Positions 47,717 to 56,159 of a stretch of 64,000 nucleotides of DNA are shown here, piece by piece. The stretch lies in NCBI RefSeq assembly GCF_004348425.1, contig NZ_SMKK01000006.1, positions 1-64,000 on the forward strand, in the 5' to 3' direction. The notes under the pieces were generated by a model. The model saw only the letters and a list, made by a program, of their open reading frames with translations, made no database searches and had not been told where the DNA came from. The first letter of the stretch is position 1. Each line of letters starts with the position of its first letter. The stretch is from Actinomadura sp. 7K507 (GTDB lineage Bacteria > Actinomycetota > Actinomycetes > Streptosporangiales > Streptosporangiaceae). The position numbers and the translations under genes are program-made.

Positions 47717-48216
47717 ACGGCGTGTCCCTGTCCTGTCTGTAGCGGATCTGTCGGTTGCTGTTCGTCGTCCTGCGGGGCGAGGAGGGCGAGTATCCGGTCC
47801 GGCTCAGCGGCCTCGCGCAGGTCGCGCGCCTTGCCCGGGTCCATGAGCACCTGGGCCAGCTCGGCGAGGATCTCCATGTGCCCGTCGCCGCGCGCCGCGA
47901 TCGCGATGCAGACGGTGACGGGGTTCCCGTTCCAGTCCGTCCCCTCGGGGAACCTGACGAAGGCGAGCGCGTCCCGGCGGATGAGGTCGCGGCCCTCGTT
48001 CGTGCCGTGCGGGATGGCCACCCCCTCGCCGAGATAGGTGGAGATCGACCGCTCCCGCTCCAGCATCGCGCCGATGTAGCCGGGCTCGACGGCGCCGATG
48101 TCCACCAGCACCTGCCCGCAGACCCGGACGGCGTCGTCGCGGCCGTCCGCGCGGGCGTCCAGCCTGATCGCCTCCGGGGCGAGCAGCCCGGCGGCCTTGT
48201 CAGGCACCGATCTCAC
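47713..48216 (-). CDS. PTS EIIA, mannitol/fructose type
   Basis: 167 residues with the EIIA active site (YLGEGVAIPHGTNEG, phospho-His) of the mannitol-fructose class. It passes phosphate from HPr to EIIB. It overlaps EIIB by 17 bp. Confidence 0.9.
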   Translation of the reverse strand: MRSVPDKAAGLLAPEAIRLDARADGRDDAVRVCGQVLVDIGAVEPGYIGAMLERERSISTYLGEGVAIPHGTNEGRDLIRRDALAFVRFPEGTDWNGNPVTVCIAIAARGDGHMEILAELAQVLMDPGKARDLREAAEPDRILALLAPQDDEQQPTDPLQTGQGHAV

Positions 48217-48499
48217 CGCCGTCCTTGATCGCCTTGACCAGCCGGTCGACGGCGGGGTCGCCGATGTAGACCTCGAACGCGATGACCGGGACGTCGCCGG
48301 AACCGCGCCGCGCGCGGTCGGCGAGGCCCGTGTGGGTGACGATCACGTCGGCGTCGCCGGGGACGGAGTCGACGGGCGTGTGCACGACCGTCACGTCCGT
48401 CTTCTTCAGCGCCTTGCGGAGCTGCCCGGCGAGCATGACGCTGCTGCCCATGCCGGCGTCGCAGGCGATGACGAGCTTGCGGATGTCCTTGCCGTTCAT
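48200..48499 (-). CDS. PTS EIIB, mannitol type
   Basis: 99 residues. The phospho-cysteine loop VIACDAGMGSSVM near residue 14 is that of mannitol-class EIIB proteins. In many bacteria this domain is fused to EIIC; here it is separate. Confidence 0.9.
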   Translation of the reverse strand: MNGKDIRKLVIACDAGMGSSVMLAGQLRKALKKTDVTVVHTPVDSVPGDADVIVTHTGLADRARRGSGDVPVIAFEVYIGDPAVDRLVKAIKDGGEIGA

Positions 48500-48538
48500 C
48501 GTGGTGCCTTTCGGACGGGGTTGTGTTGGCAGGCGGTG

Positions 48539-49729
48539 TCAGCCGGCGGTGGTCTCCTCCGTGGCCTTCTCCTCGGCGGCCTTCTCCTCGGTCGCGGACT
48601 CGTCGGCCGCCTTCTCGTCGGCCGCCTTGTCTTCGGCCGCCTTCTCCTCGGAGTCGTCGCCGTCGGCGCGGGGCTCGGCGAGCTTGCCGAAGCCGAGCAG
48701 CGCGGCGCCGACGCCGAAGGAGACGGCCGTGGAGGCCAGCATGCCGGTGTAGACGCCGATCCAGTTGCCCGCGCCGCGCGGGGTCTGCGCGAGATAGGCG
48801 AAGATGCTGCCGGGCGACGGGGTCGCGACCAGGCCGGTGCCCGACGCCATGAAGATCGCGACGCCGGTCATGCCGCCCGCGATCGCGGCGAGGATCATCC
48901 GCGGCTTCATCAGGATGTACGGGAAGTAGATCTCGTGGATGCCGCCGAAGAAGTGGATGATCGCGGCGGCCGGGACCGTCGGGCGCAGCCGCCGCGGCCC
49001 GAAGAACCAGTACGCGAGCAGGACGCCCAGGCCGGGCCCGGGGTTGGACTCCAGCATGAACAGCACGGACTTGCCGGTCTCGGCGGCCTGCTGGACGCCG
49101 AGCGGGCCGAGGACGCCGTGATTGACGGCGTTGTTGAGGAAGAGCACCTTCGCGGGCTCGATGAGCACGGACGTGAGCGGCAGCACGTCGTGGTCGACAA
49201 GCCAGCCGACCCCGTCCCCGGCCCATTCGGAGAAGGTGTTCATGACCGGGCCGATCCCCTGGTTGCCCGCGACCGCCATGGCGCCGCCGACGATCCCGGC
49301 GGAGAAGTTGTCGACGAGCATCTCGAACCCGGGCCGGATGCGGTCCTGGACGAGTTCGTCGAACTGCTTCAGCAGGTACGCGGTGAGCGGGCCGATGATC
49401 ATCGCGCCGAGGAACATCGGCACGTCGGAGCCGACGATGATGCCGACGGTGGCGACCGCGCCGACGACCGCGCCGCGCTGGCCGTGCACCATCCGGCCGC
49501 CGGTGTAGCCGATCAGCAGCGGCAGCAGGAACTTGATCATCGGGTCGACCAGCTCGCCCAGCTCTTCGTTGGGCAGCCAGCCGGTGGGGATGAACAGCGC
49601 GGTGATCAGGCCCCAGGCGATGAACGCGCCGATGTTCGGCATGACCATCCCGGCGAGCTTGCCGCCGAAACGCTGGACCTGCGCTCGGAGCCCGCTGCCT
49701 GTGGGCTCTGGGGTGTAATCGGTGGCCAT
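48539..49729 (-). CDS. PTS EIIC permease, mannitol type
   Basis: 396 residues with about eight membrane segments and the mannitol-EIIC motif GGIHEIYFPYILMKPR, so the substrate is mannitol or a related polyol. The C-terminal ~50 residues form a charged tail of five-residue repeats (EEKAA, EDKAA, DEKAA and similar) in the place where EIIB is fused in MtlA. It is the membrane channel of the operon and imports the polyol with phosphorylation. Confidence 0.92.
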   Translation of the reverse strand: MATDYTPEPTGSGLRAQVQRFGGKLAGMVMPNIGAFIAWGLITALFIPTGWLPNEELGELVDPMIKFLLPLLIGYTGGRMVHGQRGAVVGAVATVGIIVGSDVPMFLGAMIIGPLTAYLLKQFDELVQDRIRPGFEMLVDNFSAGIVGGAMAVAGNQGIGPVMNTFSEWAGDGVGWLVDHDVLPLTSVLIEPAKVLFLNNAVNHGVLGPLGVQQAAETGKSVLFMLESNPGPGLGVLLAYWFFGPRRLRPTVPAAAIIHFFGGIHEIYFPYILMKPRMILAAIAGGMTGVAIFMASGTGLVATPSPGSIFAYLAQTPRGAGNWIGVYTGMLASTAVSFGVGAALLGFGKLAEPRADGDDSEEKAAEDKAADEKAADESATEEKAAEEKATEETTAG

Positions 49730-49801
49730 CCCGGGCCTCCTGTCGATCGGGGGTGGGTGCTGCGGGGTGTCGGTGACCGGGGTCGGTGAGACGGGCGTGG
49801 G

Positions 49802-50740
49802 CTAGGTGACGAGCGGCCGGGTGAGGTCCGGCCGGGGATGGATGCGGACGATGTCGCGCCGGATGTCGGCCGCGCCCGGCACCCGGCTCGCGGGCAGCGA
49901 GACGGCCGCCGCGCCCCAGGCGAGCGCCTCGGCCAGGGCGCCGGGTCCGCGGGCGCCGGCGGCGAGGAACCCGGCGAGCAGCGCGTCGCCGGCGCCGACC
50001 GTGCTGCGCGGCCGGGTGACGGGCGCATCGCCGGTGAGCACGCCGTCGTCGTCGACGAGCACCGCGCCCTCGGCGCCGAGGCTGACCAGGACCGCGCGGG
50101 CCCCGCGGGCCCGCAGCTCCCCGGCGGCCCCGACGACGTCGGCGACGGTGCCGACCGGGCCGCCGACGGCCTCGGCGAGCTCCTCGCGGTTCGGCTTGAT
50201 CAGATCGGGCCCGGCGGGGACGGCCGCGCGCAGCGCCGCGCCGCTGGAGTCGACCGCGACGCGGATGCCGTCCGGCCCGAACCTGCGGCACAGCTCGGCG
50301 TAGGTGCCGTCGGGGACGCCGGGCGGCAGGCTCCCGCAGCCGACCACCCAGCTCGCGGCGCCGGCCTCGGCCTCCACGACGGCGCCGATCTCGTCCAGCT
50401 CGCCGGGGTCGAGCGGGCCGCCGGGCTCGTTCAGCTTGGTGACGACGCCGCCCGGCTCGACGACGGTCACGTTGGACCGGGTGCGGCCCGCGACCCGGAC
50501 GGCGCGGACCCGCATGCCCTCGGCCTCCAGCAGCCGGCGCAGTTGGTCGCCGTCGGTGCCGCCGACCGCGACCACGGCGGTGGACGCGACGCCGTTGGCC
50601 AGCAGGGCCCGGGAGACGTTGACGCCCTTGCCGCCCGGGTCCAGCCGCGCCGACCGCGCCCGGATCACCGCGCCGCGGGTCAGCACGTCCACGTCGATCG
50701 TGCGGTCGAGGCTCGGGTTGAGCGTCACCGTGACGATCAT
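49802..50740 (-). CDS. PfkB-family sugar-phosphate kinase, 1-phosphofructokinase-like
   Basis: 312 residues of the LacC/FruK branch of PfkB kinases (VTLNPSLDRTIDV at the N-terminus, LDPGGKGVNVSRALLANG, and the anion-hole TVGAGDALLAGFLA). FruK makes fructose-1,6-bisphosphate from fructose-1-phosphate. As first gene of a mannitol-type operon, it suggests that oxidation of the imported polyol phosphate yields fructose-1-phosphate or a related ketose phosphate. The ATG lacks a good ribosome site of its own but overlaps the stop of a mini-ORF that has one. Confidence 0.87.
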   Translation of the reverse strand: MIVTVTLNPSLDRTIDVDVLTRGAVIRARSARLDPGGKGVNVSRALLANGVASTAVVAVGGTDGDQLRRLLEAEGMRVRAVRVAGRTRSNVTVVEPGGVVTKLNEPGGPLDPGELDEIGAVVEAEAGAASWVVGCGSLPPGVPDGTYAELCRRFGPDGIRVAVDSSGAALRAAVPAGPDLIKPNREELAEAVGGPVGTVADVVGAAGELRARGARAVLVSLGAEGAVLVDDDGVLTGDAPVTRPRSTVGAGDALLAGFLAAGARGPGALAEALAWGAAAVSLPASRVPGAADIRRDIVRIHPRPDLTRPLVT

Positions 50741-50763
50741 GCGGGCGCCGTTCCCCGGTTCAT
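50737..50763 (-). other. Eight-codon upstream ORF (MNRGTAPA) coupled to the kinase gene
   Basis: GGGAGGG lies 7 bp before ATG 50763, a far better site than any in front of the kinase gene. The mini-ORF's TGA overlaps the kinase ATG as ATGA. It probably feeds ribosomes to the kinase start by termination-reinitiation. Confidence 0.55.
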
Positions 50764-50777
50764 GTGGTTTCCCTCCC

Positions 50778-50792
50778 GTTTGATTTTGTTTC
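50778..50792. promoter_or_regulatory. Possible DeoR operator
   Basis: GTTTGATTTTGTTTC, a T-rich block unlike its GC-rich surroundings, just upstream of the PTS operon. T/A-rich repeats of this kind are common DeoR-family sites. A short AT-rich stretch follows (TTGTATTTATG). Confidence 0.4.
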
Positions 50793-50903
50793 TCTTGTAT
50801 TTATGCCCGTTTGCCGCCGAGGTCAAGAGGTTCGCGGGAAACGGCCGGAGGTGGGGAAGGATGATCGGAACGGGGCGGCGCGTGGTCTGAGGACGCGGGA
50901 GGC

Positions 50904-51827
50904 ATGGTGGTCCGGTCCGAGGCGGCCGCCGCCGGTGCGGAGATGGCGCTGCCGGCAGGGTTCGGCCTGCTCGCAGCGTTCCTGTTCGCCGCGGCCGCCA
51001 CGATCCAGTACCGCGCCGCCAGGCGCGCCGTGCACGGCGGCATGGACGCCACCGCCGCGCACGGCCTGACCCGCAGGCTGCTCCGCGACCCCGTCTGGCT
51101 CACCGGCTGGGGCGTGAACATGGCCGGGTTCTTCGCCCAGGCCACCGCCCTGCACTTCGGCTCCACCGCCGTCGTGCAGCCGCTGCTGGTCACCCAGCTG
51201 GTCTTCACCATCCTGCTCGGGCCGGCCGGAACGGGCCGCCGCCCCGCCCGGATGGACGTCCTCGGCGGCATCGCCGTGTCGGCGGGCCTGGCGGTCCTGT
51301 TCACGGTTCCGGGCGCCATCCCGCCCGCGGGCGAGCCGTCGCGGCCGCGGCTGCTGCTCGCCGGGCTGATCGCCGCGCCGCTCATCATCGTGCTGTCCCG
51401 GGCCGCGTGGCTGCGCAGGGGACCGGTGCGGGCCGCGCTGCTCGGCGTCTGCGCGGGCCTGTGCTTCGCCGCGAGCGCCGTGCTGATCAAGCTCACCACC
51501 GCGAGTCTCGTCGACGAGGGCGTCGCGGCCACCGCCGCGGACTGGCCCGGCTACGCCCTGGCGGGAAGCACCCTGCTCGGGCTGGTGATCGAGCAGCGGG
51601 CGTTCGCCGCCGGGTCGCTGCCCGCGGCGATGACGGCGATGACGATGACCAACCCGATCGCCTCCTATCTGGTGGCCGTCCTCGCCTTCGACACGATGCC
51701 GCCCCGGACGGCGGCGGCGTTCGCCGCCGTCTCGGTCAGCGCCGTCCTCCTCACCGCCGGGGTGGCGCTGCTGTCGCGCTCCGCGGCCGCCGCCAGGCAC
51801 CGCGAGGGCCCGTCCAGGGGACCCTGA
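50904..51827 (+). CDS. DMT/EamA-like integral membrane protein
   Basis: 307 residues with about nine or ten hydrophobic segments arranged as in drug/metabolite transporters (IQYRAARRAVHGG near the start, AVVQPLLVTQLVFTILL, then AMTMTNPIASYLVAVLAF). GGGAGG lies just before ATG 50904. Substrate unknown. It diverges from the PTS operon across a 163-bp gap. Confidence 0.78.
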   Translation: MVVRSEAAAAGAEMALPAGFGLLAAFLFAAAATIQYRAARRAVHGGMDATAAHGLTRRLLRDPVWLTGWGVNMAGFFAQATALHFGSTAVVQPLLVTQLVFTILLGPAGTGRRPARMDVLGGIAVSAGLAVLFTVPGAIPPAGEPSRPRLLLAGLIAAPLIIVLSRAAWLRRGPVRAALLGVCAGLCFAASAVLIKLTTASLVDEGVAATAADWPGYALAGSTLLGLVIEQRAFAAGSLPAAMTAMTMTNPIASYLVAVLAFDTMPPRTAAAFAAVSVSAVLLTAGVALLSRSAAAARHREGPSRGP

Positions 51828-51867
51828 CGCGCCCGGAAATGTCGGTGGCACCAGGCATGATGTCGTC

Positions 51868-52023
51868 ATGACCGAGACACCGGCCAGCACCGAGATCGGC
51901 GACCAGGCCGCCTACGCCGCCGCCGTCCAGACCGCCGTCGCCGCCTCGGGGCGCTACTCGGGCTCGGCGTCGAGACCGTCGCCCCGGAGAAGTTTCGGCA
52001 AGCGCGTCGCCGCGTTCCTGTAG
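51868..52023 (+). CDS. Small ORF, possible DNA-ligase N-terminal fragment
   Basis: 51 residues (MTETPASTEIGDQAAYAAAV, then a basic tail). The first ~30 residues resemble the helical N-terminus of actinobacterial NAD-dependent DNA ligases, but the similarity is short and the rest is missing. It may be a fragment or a small gene of its own. No ribosome site stands out. Confidence 0.3.
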   Translation: MTETPASTEIGDQAAYAAAVQTAVAASGRYSGSASRPSPRRSFGKRVAAFL

Positions 52024-52036
52024 GGGCCGGCGGCCG

Positions 52037-53215
52037 CTACGCCGTCTCCTCGGCGCGGGCGGTCCGCACCAGCCAGCTCAGCATCAGCATCACGTCGAGC
52101 CTGCCGTCCAGCTCGGTGAAACGCCCGTCGGTCAGCTCGGCGATGCGGCGCAGCCGGTACCGGACGGTCTGCTCGTGGATGTGCAGCCGTTCCGCCGCGA
52201 TCACCGCGTTGTCGCCGCACTGCAGGTACGTCAGGAGGGTCTCGGCCAGCGGCCGGCGGCGCGCCGGAGCCAGGTCGAGCAGAGGCCCGAGGACGGTCCC
52301 CGCGGTCGCGCCGACCAGCTCCTCCGCGGCGAGCGTCGCCAGCGGCGCGATGTGGTCCACGCACCGGACCGGGGCGCCGCCCGGCAGCAGTCCCCGCTCC
52401 GCCAGCGTCAGCGCGTGCCGGGCCCAGCGCAGCGAGACGGCGCCCTGCCCGAGCGGGACGGTCGGCCCGATCGCCGCCGTCCCGAGCCGCCGCAGCGCCG
52501 GCCACAGCCGGTCCTGCCCGGGGCCCTCCGGGTCGGGCACCACGAGGAACGGGACCGGCGCGTCCCAGTCGGCCAGCACCCCGGGCGGCAGGATCCGCGC
52601 CCCGGCGGGCGCGCCCGCGGGCAGCGCGACAAGGCCGATGCTCTTCGGCAGGTCCCAGCGGGCGGCCACCGCCAGCTCGGAGATCGCCTCCGGCGCGGGC
52701 GGCGGCTCGGCGATCAGCTGGTCCCGCAGCCGGTCCCGGCGGCGCTCCCGCTCGGTCGCGAGCTGCCCCTGCTGGCGCGCGTACCCCTGTGCGGCGGCGT
52801 CGGCGACCCGCGCGAGCAGCATGAACAGCGAGTCGGTCAGCCGCCCCAGGGTCTCGCGCGACCAGCCGAGCCGGTAGGCGTCCTTGATGAACCGGCGGCA
52901 GGCGACCTGGCTGCTCACCCGCATCGCGTTCTGCAGGGCGTCCAGGTTCCGGCCCGACCTGGCCTCCTGCTCCCCGAGCTGCATGTACAGCTCGGTCAGC
53001 TTCCGCGCGTCGGCGTTCGGGTGGTCGACGGAGTCGACGAAGAACGCGACGGTGTCACTGACCGTCCGCTCCACGCGCTGGGCGTACTCGCCGCCGTCGT
53101 CGCCCGCGTACTCGGGCACCTGGTCGCGGATCTCCCGCTCCATCTCGGCGACAGCGGACTGGAGGTGCTGGCGCAACAGGTCGGGCAGCTCGGCGGGCAT
53201 CGGCCCTTGTGACAT
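52037..53215 (-). CDS. PucR-type helix-turn-helix regulator
   Basis: 392 residues. An N-terminal helical sensor region and a central GGDEF-like degenerate domain precede the C-terminal PucR helix-turn-helix (LAETLLTYLQCGDNAVIAAERLHIHEQTVRYRLRRIAELT). Such proteins often control purine, amino acid or lipid catabolism; here nothing nearby reveals a target. Confidence 0.85.
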   Translation of the reverse strand: MSQGPMPAELPDLLRQHLQSAVAEMEREIRDQVPEYAGDDGGEYAQRVERTVSDTVAFFVDSVDHPNADARKLTELYMQLGEQEARSGRNLDALQNAMRVSSQVACRRFIKDAYRLGWSRETLGRLTDSLFMLLARVADAAAQGYARQQGQLATERERRRDRLRDQLIAEPPPAPEAISELAVAARWDLPKSIGLVALPAGAPAGARILPPGVLADWDAPVPFLVVPDPEGPGQDRLWPALRRLGTAAIGPTVPLGQGAVSLRWARHALTLAERGLLPGGAPVRCVDHIAPLATLAAEELVGATAGTVLGPLLDLAPARRRPLAETLLTYLQCGDNAVIAAERLHIHEQTVRYRLRRIAELTDGRFTELDGRLDVMLMLSWLVRTARAEETA

Positions 53216-53335
53216 CCGCTATCCGTTCCGCCGTGGGGGCTGGCTGGGGGTGGACCGGCCTCACCTTAAGCAAGAAAACGAAACGCTGTCATCACCCTGA
53301 AGGCCGCCGCCGCCCGGGGTCCGGGCCGGCCTCGG

Positions 53336-54643
53336 TCAAGATCGGGCGGGTTCCGGTGCGCCGCGGCGCCGGGACGACCACCGGGCGGTCAGGCGGCGTC
53401 CGAGGCGCTGCGCCGGACGTTCGACATAGCGGTGCGCGAGGGACGCGGAGACGAGCACCGCCGCGACCAGCGCCACCCCCCAGCCCAGCCGGACGAGCCC
53501 GGGAAGGCTGCCCGGGTCGCGCCCGGCGGCGTGCCAGATCCCCTGGATGACCAGCGGGTGCAGCAGGTAGAGCGAGTAGCTGATCAGCCCGGACCACACG
53601 AGGAACCGGGGCATCCGGTGGCGGCGCAGCGCCAGGCCCCCCAGGAACGTCAGCCACGCGGCGCCCACGGCGATGGACCAGTCGACGCCGAGCGGGTCCG
53701 GGTTGGCGTGCAGCGCCCACGTGGTCGGGCTGCGCAGGCCCGCGGCCAGCGTGAAGACGGGGACGACCGCGATCATCGCGATGGCGGGCCAGGTGCGCAG
53801 GCGCCCGTCCTGGACGCCGCGGACGGCCGTCCCGGCGAACATCGTGGCGATGATGCACAGGCTCTCGATCGCGCCGATGCGGCTGTTGAGGACGAGCAGG
53901 GTCAGCGCCAGCGTCGCCACGACCGCGACCCCGGCCCGGCGCGCCCCGCGCCGCCCGCTGATCATCGCGGCCAGGCCGCCGGCCAGGAGCAGCACGGTGA
54001 CGAGGATCGTCCCGTCGGGCCACCGGGAGACCAGCAGGCCGGACGGCAGCGCCACGCCCATGATGGCCGCGCCCACGCCGAACCCCAGCGCCACCCGGGC
54101 GCTGGAACGGTGGACGCCGGCGACGAACATCGCCGTCACCAGCAGGTAGAAGACCATCTCGTAGGTGAGCGTCCAGAAGACGTTGACGACGTTCGGCACG
54201 CCCAGGAGGTCCTGGAGCATCGTCAGGTGCGCGACGGCGGAGGCCCACGGACGGTCGCCGAGCCCGCCCGGCAGCCCGTAGGACGCGCCGGCCGCGCCGA
54301 GCAGCAGGGCGAGCGCGACCGCCACGAACCAGGCCGGGTACAGCCGGAAGAACCGCCCGGCCCAGAACTCCCGGACGCTTCCCCGCCGCTCCAGGGAGAA
54401 CGGCACGACGTAGCCGCTGACGATGAAGAACACGAACACCCCGTACCGGCCGAAGTCGAACCAGGGACTGGCCGTCTGGCGGACCTCGGGCAGCAGCACG
54501 TCCAGGGAGTGCTCGAACACCACCACCATCGCGGCGATGCCGCGCAGGGCGTCGAGCCAGCCCATCCGGGGCGCCTGCTCCGCGCGGGAGCCGATCTGTC
54601 CTTTTCGCGGGGTGAGGGTGTTCGCCGCCATCCGCGCCACCAT
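53336..54643 (-). CDS. Acyltransferase 3 (OafA/YrhL type) membrane protein
   Basis: 435 residues, about ten membrane segments. The acyltransferase-3 signature is present: LDALRGIAAMVVVFEHS (catalytic His), GRYGVFVFFIVSGYVV and RFFRLYPAWF. These enzymes transfer acetyl or other acyl groups to surface sugars or antibiotics. The acceptor is unknown. ATG 54631 is an alternative start. Confidence 0.88.
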   Translation of the reverse strand: MVARMAANTLTPRKGQIGSRAEQAPRMGWLDALRGIAAMVVVFEHSLDVLLPEVRQTASPWFDFGRYGVFVFFIVSGYVVPFSLERRGSVREFWAGRFFRLYPAWFVAVALALLLGAAGASYGLPGGLGDRPWASAVAHLTMLQDLLGVPNVVNVFWTLTYEMVFYLLVTAMFVAGVHRSSARVALGFGVGAAIMGVALPSGLLVSRWPDGTILVTVLLLAGGLAAMISGRRGARRAGVAVVATLALTLLVLNSRIGAIESLCIIATMFAGTAVRGVQDGRLRTWPAIAMIAVVPVFTLAAGLRSPTTWALHANPDPLGVDWSIAVGAAWLTFLGGLALRRHRMPRFLVWSGLISYSLYLLHPLVIQGIWHAAGRDPGSLPGLVRLGWGVALVAAVLVSASLAHRYVERPAQRLGRRLTARWSSRRRGAPEPARS

Positions 54644-54867
54644 AGGTGCGGACGGTCGCCGTCTCTGACGGGCGAAGGGACATCGCCCTAACGCGGCGCA
54701 CGCGCGGCTGACTCAGCGTGACGCGAGCGCAAGGCCGGAAGACCGGCGGGAGCAGGGCTGCCGTGCGGGCGGCGGCGATGCCGGAGAGGAGCCGCGGCAT
54801 CGCTCACTGTGAGCAATCCCACAGCTACGGCGCCAATGGCGCGAACCCGGCCCCTGCCGTCGCCGGT
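54644..54867. other. Intergenic region
   Basis: 224 bp between the acyltransferase start and the DoxX stop. I see no gene or convincing regulatory site. Confidence 0.5.
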
Positions 54868-55311
54868 TCAGCAGCGGGCGCGGCGCTCGGCGCGGGCCCG
54901 GCCGAGCTCCTCCAGCACGAGCGCGGAGCCGATGCCGACGAGCCAGCTGTCCTTCGCGAGCGCCGTGCCCTGCTGGGTGGGACGCAGCCCGCCGGGCTCC
55001 CGCATGCCGGGAATCCGCAGGTAAAGGCCGGTCAGCCCGCCCGAGAACGCGGTGAGCGCCGCGCCCGCGAGCGCCGACGGGACCAGCGGCACGATCAGCG
55101 CGGTGCCGAGCGCCACCTCGGCGGCGCCGAGCTTGCGGACGAAGTCCCGAGGGTCCTGCTTCTCCAGGAAGGGGTAGGCGGTCTTGGCCATGCCGTGGGT
55201 CGGCTCGGCGGCCTCCTCGACGCCCTTGAGCTTCGACACGCCGGAGTTCAGCACGAAGGCGCCGACGATCAGCCTGACGGGCATCTGGTGAGCGCGAGCG
55301 AGAATGCGCAT
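54868..55311 (-). CDS. DoxX family membrane protein
   Basis: 147 residues from ATG 55311, which has GGGGGA just upstream. Four hydrophobic segments and the DoxX-like opening (VRLIVGAFVLNSGVSKL, KLGAAEVALGTALIV). Members have been linked to redox stress in mycobacteria, but this one has no informative neighbour. Confidence 0.8.
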   Translation of the reverse strand: MRILARAHQMPVRLIVGAFVLNSGVSKLKGVEEAAEPTHGMAKTAYPFLEKQDPRDFVRKLGAAEVALGTALIVPLVPSALAGAALTAFSGGLTGLYLRIPGMREPGGLRPTQQGTALAKDSWLVGIGSALVLEELGRARAERRARC

Positions 55312-55556
55312 TGTTCCCCCTGACGATCGAAAGTGAACGACCGCACGGATCATTCCCGTCGTGCGTTCGCTACACCTGGTCCAGCCGCCGAGTCCCGCCG
55401 AGTCCCGCCATCTCCGCCGCCTACCGCGCCGGGCGCAGGAACCGGGAGCGGGGTTGCGCCTCCGGAAGCAGGCCGGATGCCTCCGGCGGCCCGACGACGG
55501 ACCCGGTACCGCCGCCGGACGATCTGGCTGTCGCCACAGAAGTCAGGAGCGTCGAG

Positions 55557-56123
55557 ATGTCGGTCACCCAGTCACAGCCGCACTCCGCCGGCCTACGGCC
55601 GCGGCCCGGTCCGTCCGCCGCAGACCGGCAGTGGTGGCGGCCCAGGCCCTCCACCCGCAAGCTGATCACGGTCGTGCACGTGGTCTCGTCCGTCGCGCTG
55701 CTCGGCGAGGTGTGGGTCCTGGTGCTGCTCAACCTCACCGCGACGCAGACCTCCGACGCGGCGCTCGCGCACTCCGCCTACCGGCTCATGAGCGTGCTGG
55801 TGTTCGGCGGCGGCATCCCCCTCAGCTTCATCTCGCTGTTCAGCGGGATCGCGCTCGGCCTCGGGAGCCGGTGGGGCGTCGCCCGCCACTACTGGGTGTT
55901 CGCCAAGCTGCTGCTGCTGATCGGGGTGGTCCTCGTGGGGATGGTGCTGTTCACGCCCGAGGTCATGGCGGACGCCACCGCCGGCGGCGCGAGCCCGTCC
56001 GCCGGGCGGCAGTGGACGCAGGTCGCGGTCGTCTCCGCCCAGGCCGTCATGCTCCTCGCCGCCACGGCCCTGTCGGTGTACAAGCCGCGCCGCCGCATCG
56101 GCCGGCGGCGCCCCCGGCCGTGA
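55557..56123 (+). CDS. Integral membrane protein, DUF2269-like
   Basis: 188 residues. After a Pro/Arg-rich cytoplasmic N-terminus come four membrane helices (LITVVHVVSSVALLGEVWVLVLL, LMSVLVFGGGIPLSFISL, YWVFAKLLLLIGVVLVGMVLF, AVMLLAATALSVY). The layout matches DUF2269-type proteins of unknown function. AGGAG lies 7 bp before ATG 55557. Confidence 0.7.
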   Translation: MSVTQSQPHSAGLRPRPGPSAADRQWWRPRPSTRKLITVVHVVSSVALLGEVWVLVLLNLTATQTSDAALAHSAYRLMSVLVFGGGIPLSFISLFSGIALGLGSRWGVARHYWVFAKLLLLIGVVLVGMVLFTPEVMADATAGGASPSAGRQWTQVAVVSAQAVMLLAATALSVYKPRRRIGRRRPRP

Positions 56124-56159
56124 ACGGCCCCGGTCATGAACGCCCCTGGGCGGCCCGCC

